Shown here: in pieces, positions 1 to 6,578 of the stretch
How the letters are laid out: each line of letters begins with the position of its first letter
Position numbering within the stretch: position 1 is the stretch's first letter
Source: Acidobacteriota bacterium
Lineage (GTDB): Bacteria; Acidobacteriota; Vicinamibacteria; Vicinamibacterales; 2-12-FULL-66-21
DNA: 6,578 nucleotides
Assembly: GCA_013694635.1 (NCBI GenBank)
Contig: JACDCA010000734.1
Coordinates: forward strand, 1 to 6,578
Direction: 5' to 3'
Position numbers and translations under genes: made by a program
The notes under the pieces: generated by a model
What the model was told of the DNA's origin: nothing
What the model saw: the letters and a program-made list of their open reading frames with translations, nothing else
Database searches by the model: none

Positions 1-2
1 CG

Positions 3-1097
3 TGGATTCTTGCGGCGCTGCTTGCGGCCTGTGCTTCCAGCCCGCCGGCGTCAGTCCTTGCCCAGGCGTCAGCGCCTGCGCAGTCGCGCGGAGAAGTGTT
101 TCCTGGAGCCGAGTGGGAACGCATCCAGGATCCCTCCAGGGCCGGGTACTGCGCCGACAAGCTGGCGCTGGTCACTGCGCGCGCGAAGGAACTCTCGACG
201 ACGGCGATGATGGCGGTCGTGGGCGGCCGCACACTCTACGAATATGGCGATCTGACGACAGTCAGCTACCTGGCCTCGGCGCGGAAGAGCGTGCTGGCAA
301 TGCTGTTCGGGAAGTACGTCGCGGACGGCACGATCAACTTGAACAAGACGCTCGCGGACCTGAAGGTCGACGAGATTGGCGGGTTGATGCCGATCGAGCG
401 GACGGCAACGGTCGCCGACCTCCTCGGCGCGCGATCCGGTGTTTAACACGAGGCCTCGAACGCCGGTGACAACCTTGCCGATGCGCCTCCGCGCGGCTCT
501 CAGAAGCCAGGCACCTACTTCCTTTACAGCAACTGGGACTTCAATGCGCTCGGCACGATCTTCGAACAGGAGACCGGCCAGAACATCTACGACGCCCTCG
601 AAAAAGACATCGTCCATCCCATCGGCATGCGCGACTTCGACCGCGCCACGCACCGCCGGAACGGCAACGCGTCCAGGTCACAGCACCTCGCGTATCACAT
701 GAACTTCTCGACGCGCGACATGGCGCGGATCGGATACGTCATGCTGCGCAACGGCCAATGGAACGGCCAGCAGATCGTTCCGGCCACCTGGGCGAAACGG
801 ATTTCCACGATCGTCACCCCCGTCAGCGAAATGAATCCGGCGGGATTGAGAGACGATCCGTTCGGGTATGGCTACCTGTGGTGGGTCTGGGACGGCAACG
901 CGAACACCGGCGCGTTCGAAGGCGCCTACACAGGGGGCGGCGCGATCGGCCAGTACATCACCGTCCTGCCGAAGCTGGACATGGTGGTAGCCCACAAGAC
1001 CGTCCCCGCCGAAACCCGGAACGTCTCCTGGCCGCAGTATCAGTCGTTGTTGGATTTGATAATGGCGGCGAAGGGTTGCGACGTGAAGCAGCCCTAA
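3..1097 (+). pseudogene. Secreted serine hydrolase, class C beta-lactamase/EstB-like family, interrupted by an in-frame stop (5' partial)
   Basis: The reading frame enters from the left edge; its start codon lies outside the window. The first residues form an export signal with a lipobox-like LAAC followed by an alternative VLAQA cleavage site, so the product is a lipoprotein or periplasmic. Family motifs appear in order: the SxxK nucleophile motif SARK (276-287), the Tyr-x-Asn motif YSN (525-533), and a YTGGG segment near 930-944 in the place of the KTG/HTG motif, followed by GQYI and LDMVVAHK. The family comprises serine beta-lactamases, esterases and D,D-peptidases; the substrate cannot be told from sequence. 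One TAA at 444-446 lies between ARSGV and HEASNAGDN, where relatives carry Tyr (ARSGVYH). There is no frameshift: the same frame is open from 447 to the natural TAA at 1095-1097 with family-like sequence throughout. A product ending at 443 would keep SxxK but lose YSN and the third motif, so it should be inactive. Recent nonsense mutation or a base error are both possible. Confidence 0.85.
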
Positions 1098-1106
1098 GGG
1101 GCTGCT
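1087..1106. terminator. Hairpin between convergent genes, possible bidirectional terminator
   Basis: AGCAGCCC (1087-1094) pairs perfectly with GGGCTGCT (1099-1106) around a TAAG loop. This is an 8-bp GC-rich stem at the junction of two convergent genes. The loop contains the TAA of the serine hydrolase, and the right arm ends on the first base of the minus-strand gene's stop (1106-1108). Neither strand shows a clear T-run after the stem, so a classical intrinsic terminator is not fully met. Position and symmetry still favour a role in transcript ends or in blocking read-through from either side. Confidence 0.5.
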
Positions 1107-2137
1107 CAGAATGCGATCGACGCGATCAAGGGGTGATGATCCGAACCGAAAGATGATTCGGCGCGCTTGAACTCGGTGCGCCATTGGCCGGGGACGCGGA
1201 AGAACAGGTGGTCCAGGCGCAGGAGGCCGAGGAACGTTCGCCGGCCGTCGGTCACGCGGGTACCCGGAAAGGCCGCGTTGAGCTCGCGATACGCGGCGTC
1301 GAGGAAGCCGAACCACGTGTTGAAATCGCCGCCGAGAACGAGCGGGTCCATGCCGGCGAGCGCATCACGCAGACCACGCGCCTGCCGCATCCGCGCGAAC
1401 TCACTCCCGACCCACACCTTCTTCACGCTCGTGTTGTCGAGATGCGCGTTGGCGAGGCGCAGCGTCCAGCGAGTGCCGTCCGACCGGATGCCGCGCACCG
1501 TTGCGGCAAGGGCGACACGGCGCTGCTTCTCGAACGGAAGCTCGATCGCGGCGAGATTCTCGAGCGGCAGCGTCGAGAGGATGGCGTTGCCGCGATCCTC
1601 GCGCGAGAGGGCAGGGGCACCGTTTCTCATCGACGGCACGTAATACAGCGACATCCCGAGCGCCTTCGCCAGGTCATCGACTTCCCGCGTCGACTTCCCC
1701 CTGATCCGCCGCGCAAACGCCCCGTTCACCGGCGCGCGGGGCAGATCGTCTCTCCCGCGAAACGCCTCCTGCAGCAGCAGTACGATCTGGGTGTTTGGAT
1801 GATCCGCCTGCACGGTTCTCAACAGGGCGGCGACGTCCCCCTCACCGAGCGCCATGTTCCAGCTGACGATCGTGAGCCTGTCGATGGGAGGCGGGGACTC
1901 GGCGGGCGCGAAGTTCGCAATGAGCGGCTGACCCACCGCGGCGCGCCAGCGTGACAGCACGACCGCGTCGGCGGGTGAGCGCGGCGTCAACCACGTCACC
2001 CTGAGAGACGGATGCGAGAACGCTTCCGCCGCCGGAGCGATGTGGTGATTGCCCGCGCATCCCGTGGCGAGCGCGCAAATGGCTGCGAGGGACACCTCGC
2101 GGAGGCGCCGCTGGAGGAGGCGTAAAGACCAGATCAA
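1106..2137 (-). CDS. Predicted lipoprotein of the endonuclease/exonuclease/phosphatase (EEP) family
   Basis: This is a metal-dependent phosphodiesterase fold shared by DNase I-like nucleases, exonuclease III, sphingomyelinases and inositol phosphatases. With the TTG start chosen here it is 343 residues. An N-terminal basic stretch (RLLQRRLRE) precedes a hydrophobic core ending in ATGC, giving a predicted lipid-attached Cys27, so it probably acts in the periplasm or envelope. The EEP motifs are all present: SWNM (Asn94), LLLQEA (Glu124), GNAILS (Asn184), NAHLD (His232), GGDFN (Asp271, Asn273), RLDH (Asp309, His310) and SDHHP (about 332-336). It should therefore be catalytically competent; whether the substrate is nucleic acid, lipid or another phosphodiester is not evident. 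An ATG at 2209 is also in frame, but it would overlap the upstream gene by 50 bp and bury the signal peptide behind 24 extra residues. TTG at 2137 lies about 22 bp after the upstream stop and has a weak GGAA 7 bp before it. It is the last gene of a three-gene minus-strand cluster. Family is sure; the start is less so. Confidence 0.9.
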   Translation of the reverse strand: MIWSLRLLQRRLREVSLAAICALATGCAGNHHIAPAAEAFSHPSLRVTWLTPRSPADAVVLSRWRAAVGQPLIANFAPAESPPPIDRLTIVSWNMALGEGDVAALLRTVQADHPNTQIVLLLQEAFRGRDDLPRAPVNGAFARRIRGKSTREVDDLAKALGMSLYYVPSMRNGAPALSREDRGNAILSTLPLENLAAIELPFEKQRRVALAATVRGIRSDGTRWTLRLANAHLDNTSVKKVWVGSEFARMRQARGLRDALAGMDPLVLGGDFNTWFGFLDAAYRELNAAFPGTRVTDGRRTFLGLLRLDHLFFRVPGQWRTEFKRAESSFGSDHHPLIASIAF

Positions 2138-2159
2138 AAGTGTGTTCCGCTGGAGACCC

Positions 2160-2555
2160 TTATTGTACCACAGGTGACGTCGAGGGACCGAACATCCGCT
2201 CCGTCTCATTGTTGAGCAGGACCCAGAGCCCGTAGACCCCCATGATCGTGCCGAATGGGATGTTGATCAGGTGGATCGCACAGAGGACGATGGCGAGAAT
2301 GCGCGCCCAGGGACGGAACTTCAGCAGGCCCCAGCCGGCGATCAGCCCAGGCAGCGACAGGACGAGAATGAAGATGACGAGGGCCGTCCCGGTGAGCCCG
2401 ATGATCGGCAGCGCGACCGCCGCATCGGCGTCGCCCGATGCGCCCAGGATGCCCGCGCTGACGCCGAAGACGGCTATCAGGGCGAGAGCCGCGAGCACAC
2501 CCATCGCGCTCAGCGCGATGAACAGGACCGCCAGGACCTTGACGTGGGTCTGCAT
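2160..2555 (-). CDS. Small conserved-type integral membrane protein, function unknown
   Basis: The product is 131 residues and mostly hydrophobic. Three long apolar stretches, at about residues 6-38, 46-78 and 84-114, would fit three or four transmembrane helices. A short Gly/Asp-rich loop (SGDADAA, 40-46) follows the first, a KFRPWAR turn (79-85) separates the second and third, and a polar tail follows (NNETERMFGPS). I see no catalytic motif, no metal-binding cluster and no cleavable signal, and I do not recognise a named family. The ATG start is well supported: GGAAGG lies 7 bp upstream (2563-2568). It starts 15 bp after the RRM gene stop and ends about 22 bp before the EEP lipoprotein start, so all three are probably on one mRNA. 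The ordinary start, RBS and amino-acid pattern make it a real gene, but no role can be assigned from sequence. Confidence 0.85.
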   Translation of the reverse strand: MQTHVKVLAVLFIALSAMGVLAALALIAVFGVSAGILGASGDADAAVALPIIGLTGTALVIFILVLSLPGLIAGWGLLKFRPWARILAIVLCAIHLINIPFGTIMGVYGLWVLLNNETERMFGPSTSPVVQ

Positions 2556-2570
2556 GAGCGCCCCTTCCGG
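2556..2570 (-). promoter_or_regulatory. Ribosome binding site of the small membrane protein gene
   Basis: On the minus strand GGAAGG (2568-2563) sits 7 bp ahead of the ATG at 2555. It fills almost the whole gap after the RRM gene stop, so the membrane protein has its own translation signal within the cluster. Confidence 0.7.
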
Positions 2571-3257
2571 CTATTTGTCGTTGTCCGCCTCGCTGTCCGG
2601 CTCGACATCCTTGCTGTCGTCGACCGCCACGCTGTCGTCGGCCCCGTCGCCATCGCCGTCTTCCGCCGCCCCCGGTTTGCTCTTCGCGATGTCGTAGATC
2701 TCCACCGGCTCTTCGTCCTTTGCGCGCCAGTCCTCGTCCTCGTCATAAAGCGTCGTGACGGGGCGAGCCTTGATCGGGCCTTTCGGGCCGCGATCGTCTT
2801 TGCGCGGCGGCTTGCGCTTGTTTTTCGGGGGAGCATCCGGGCCGAAATTCCGGCTGCGGGGCCCGCCGGTGCCGGCGTCCGGAGGTCGCGAGAACCCACC
2901 GGGTCGGGGAGCGCCGAAGCCGCCGCCACCACCGCCTCCGCTGAAGCCGCCGGGCGCGCCCGGTCTGGGCCCGGTGAAGCCTCCAGGCCGCGGGCCCGGT
3001 GGGCGGTCTTCACGCGGACGCGCTTCGCTCACCGCGAGGGGGCGACCCTTGAACGGTTGCTGGTTATAGCGGCGGATGGCTTCCTCCGCGACGGCACGAT
3101 CGACGTAGTCCACGAACGCGAATCCACGCGGACGGCCCGTTTCTCGGTCGGTGGGGAGAACGATCTGGGCGGGTTCGCCGACGCTCGACAGGTGCTCTCG
3201 CAACTCTGCCTCTGATGCCGCATACGGCAGGTTGCCTATAAACAGACGGACTGACAC
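2571..3257 (-). CDS. RRM-domain RNA-binding protein with Gly-rich linker and acidic tail
   Basis: The product is 228 residues from a GTG start. Residues 2-79 form a single RNA recognition motif with canonical RNP2 (LFIGNL, 5-10) and RNP1 (RGFAFVDY, 44-51), including the aromatic residues that stack on RNA bases. Residues 86-126 are Pro/Gly/Arg/Phe-rich with repeated PRPG and GGF units and a run of seven Gly. Residues about 145-164 are strongly basic (KNKRKPPRK core), and residues 170-228 are very acidic (Asp/Glu-rich), ending in DNDK. RRM proteins of this size with Gly-rich tails are known in bacteria, notably cyanobacterial Rbp proteins linked to cold or RNA handling; a similar cytoplasmic RNA-chaperone role is inference. 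The start is set by AAGAGG 5 bp before GTG 3257 and by RNP2 beginning four residues later, as in standard RRM proteins. An in-frame GTG at 3338 would add 27 non-domain residues and overlap the likely promoter. It is the first gene of the minus-strand cluster. Confidence 0.92.
   Translation of the reverse strand: MSVRLFIGNLPYAASEAELREHLSSVGEPAQIVLPTDRETGRPRGFAFVDYVDRAVAEEAIRRYNQQPFKGRPLAVSEARPREDRPPGPRPGGFTGPRPGAPGGFSGGGGGGGFGAPRPGGFSRPPDAGTGGPRSRNFGPDAPPKNKRKPPRKDDRGPKGPIKARPVTTLYDEDEDWRAKDEEPVEIYDIAKSKPGAAEDGDGDGADDSVAVDDSKDVEPDSEADNDK
2880..3002 (-). repeat. Low-complexity Gly/Pro/Arg/Phe coding repeat inside the RRM gene
   Basis: Degenerate units read PRPGGF, PRPGAPGGF, a seven-Gly run, GFGAPRPGGF. 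PRPG occurs three times and GGF three times. The matching DNA is almost pure G/C with repeated GGCGG and CCGGGCCC-like strings, so it is a likely place for length variation by slippage and for assembly errors. Confidence 0.7.
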
Positions 3258-3270
3258 AGCCCCCTCTTCT
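3258..3270 (-). promoter_or_regulatory. Ribosome binding site that decides the GTG start of the RRM gene
   Basis: On the minus strand the 13 bases before GTG 3257 read AGAAGAGGGGGCT. AAGAGG (3268-3263) resembles the anti-Shine-Dalgarno complement with one mismatch and stands 5 bp from GTG. This favours the internal GTG over the upstream in-frame GTG at 3338. Confidence 0.65.
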
Positions 3271-3328
3271 CGGGATCCGGTGATCGCCTCGGGGACCGCC
3301 CCCTCAGAGCATCCGGAAAAGCTCAAAC

Positions 3329-3359
3329 AAAATAGCACGGTTCCCCAATCGCACGTCAG
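3329..3359 (-). promoter_or_regulatory. Candidate sigma70-type promoter for the RRM/membrane/EEP cluster
   Basis: On the minus strand, CTGACG (3359-3354, four of six matches to TTGACA) is followed after 19 bp by TATTTT (3334-3329, four of six to TATAAT). This is the most AT-rich spot in the intergenic region. Transcription would start near 3322 and give a leader of about 65 nt before GTG 3257. The spacing is slightly long and both boxes are imperfect. Confidence 0.35.
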
Positions 3360-3367
3360 CCGTAGTG

Positions 3368-3391
3368 CCTGCCGAGGTTGAACCTGCCGAG
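3368..3391. repeat. 9-bp direct repeat overlapping the uvrA -35 region
   Basis: CCTGCCGAG occurs at 3368-3376 and again at 3383-3391, with a 15-bp period. The gap holds GTTGAA, so a short palindrome AGGTTGAACCT (3375-3385) straddles the two copies. Both lie on the predicted -35 box of uvrA, which suits an operator, but chance is possible in GC-rich DNA. Confidence 0.4.
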
Positions 3392-3406
3392 CCGGAGGGC
3401 TACCAT
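3378..3406 (+). promoter_or_regulatory. Candidate sigma70-type promoter for uvrA
   Basis: TTGAAC (3378-3383) and TACCAT (3401-3406) are each four of six matches to the consensus boxes and are separated by exactly 17 bp. Transcription would begin near 3413, leaving a leader of about 29 nt before the uvrA ATG. The match is moderate and rests on spacing and position. Confidence 0.4.
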
Positions 3407-3441
3407 GGACTGTTCAGGTTCTTACGACACACCCACAGAGC

Positions 3442-6386
<2,945 letters not shown>

Positions 6387-6390
<4 letters not shown>

Positions 6391-6578
6391 CAAACATCTT
6401 CCTTCTGACGCTTTCCCTCCTCCTGGGGGCCGACGGAGCCACCCAGCAGCGGCTGGACGATGTGGTGCGCAATCTCCGCAATCCGGACTATCGCGCGCGC
6501 CTCGAGGCGCTGCGCACGTTGCGGGAGGCGAAGCACGTCGACGCGATTGCGGCGATCGCGCCCCTGATCAACGATGCG
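6387..6578 (+). CDS. Exported HEAT-repeat protein, N-terminal part (3' partial)
   Basis: The frame starts at ATG 6387, sharing ATGA with the uvrA stop, and stays open for 64 codons to the right edge. Residues 1-18 (MTNIFLLTLSLLLGADGA) are a short hydrophobic export signal, though its n-region lacks a positive charge. From about residue 20 the sequence has the HEAT/armadillo-like helical pattern: LRNPDYRARLEALRTLREAKHVDAI is split as NPDYRARLEALRTL, then the second helix IAAIAPLINDA. HEAT arrays are protein-interaction solenoids with no catalysis, so partner and role are unknown. No good ribosome binding site precedes it; translation is probably coupled to uvrA termination. The start, the helix pattern and the codon bias all agree; the rest of the gene is beyond the window. 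Confidence 0.75.

Noticed and set aside
444..446. Programmed frameshift in the serine hydrolase
   Set aside because: The coding frame is the same before and after the stop, so it is a substitution, not a shift; the surroundings show no slippery run.
2..469. 155-codon plus-strand open frame at the left edge
   Set aside because: It is out of frame with the serine hydrolase, which carries the signal peptide and SxxK motif; the translation is Arg/Gly-rich noise.
678..1316. 212-codon minus-strand open frame across the serine hydrolase 3' end and EEP 3' end
   Set aside because: It overlaps two genes with clear family motifs in other frames and contains no domain pattern.
1184..1954. 256-codon plus-strand open frame opposite the EEP gene
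   Set aside because: The minus-strand frame carries all EEP catalytic motifs; this one is an Arg-rich shadow.
2271..3215. 314-codon plus-strand open frame opposite the membrane protein and RRM genes
   Set aside because: It spans two real genes on the other strand, is Arg/Ala/Asp-rich with no motif, and has no promoter or ribosome site of its own.
3258..3338. N-terminal extension of the RRM protein to an in-frame GTG at 3338
   Set aside because: It would add 27 residues outside the RRM and overlap the best minus-strand -10 element; GTG 3257 has a Shine-Dalgarno-like site and places RNP2 normally.
3412..3421. GTTC repeated twice (GTTCAGGTTC) as a possible LexA/SOS box
   Set aside because: The spacing is 2 bp, not the 7 bp of the alphaproteobacterial GTTC-type box, and neither the CTGT-N8-ACAG nor the CGAAC-N4-GTTCG pattern is present nearby.

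Overview
This window is chromosomal bacterial DNA. It is GC-rich, with a strong preference for G/C-ending codons, and carries lipoprotein-type export signals typical of a Gram-negative-like cell. The gene content is a secreted class C-type serine hydrolase, an RRM protein with a glycine-rich tail, and uvrA followed by a HEAT-repeat protein. By general resemblance this suggests Acidobacteriota (Vicinamibacteria-like) or a related soil lineage; that placement is inference and not proven by any single marker here. I see no mobile element, CRISPR array, rRNA or tRNA.

Left part (1-1108): a secreted serine hydrolase of the beta-lactamase class C/EstB family runs in from the left edge on the plus strand. 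It is interrupted by one in-frame TAA at 444-446, where a Tyr codon is expected. The frame is otherwise open to its natural stop at 1095-1097, so this looks like a recent nonsense mutation or a base-call error. An 8-bp stem with a 4-nt loop (1087-1106) sits exactly over the stop codon of this gene and touches that of the convergent gene.

Middle part (1106-3257, minus strand): a tight three-gene cluster reads right to left. Its genes are an RRM RNA-binding protein with a Gly/Pro/Arg-rich linker and acidic tail, a small multi-pass membrane protein of unknown function, and a predicted lipoprotein of the endonuclease/exonuclease/phosphatase (EEP) family with complete catalytic motifs. Gaps of 15 bp and about 22 bp suggest one transcript, which ends in convergence with the serine hydrolase.

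Right part (3258-6578): a 184-bp divergent intergenic region holds a plausible promoter for each direction and a 9-bp direct repeat over the uvrA -35 element. uvrA (3442-6390) is complete, with both ABC cassettes and six CxxC pairs. It carries an unusual acidic, Pro-rich insertion in the region corresponding to the UvrB-binding domain. Its stop codon overlaps the start of a HEAT-repeat protein (ATGA) that runs off the right edge, so the two are probably co-translated.

Most of the window is recognisable housekeeping or accessory coding sequence. I found no clear novel defence or mobile system. The items most worth a second look are the nonsense codon, the RRM/membrane/EEP cluster, the UvrA insertion and the uvrA-HEAT coupling.
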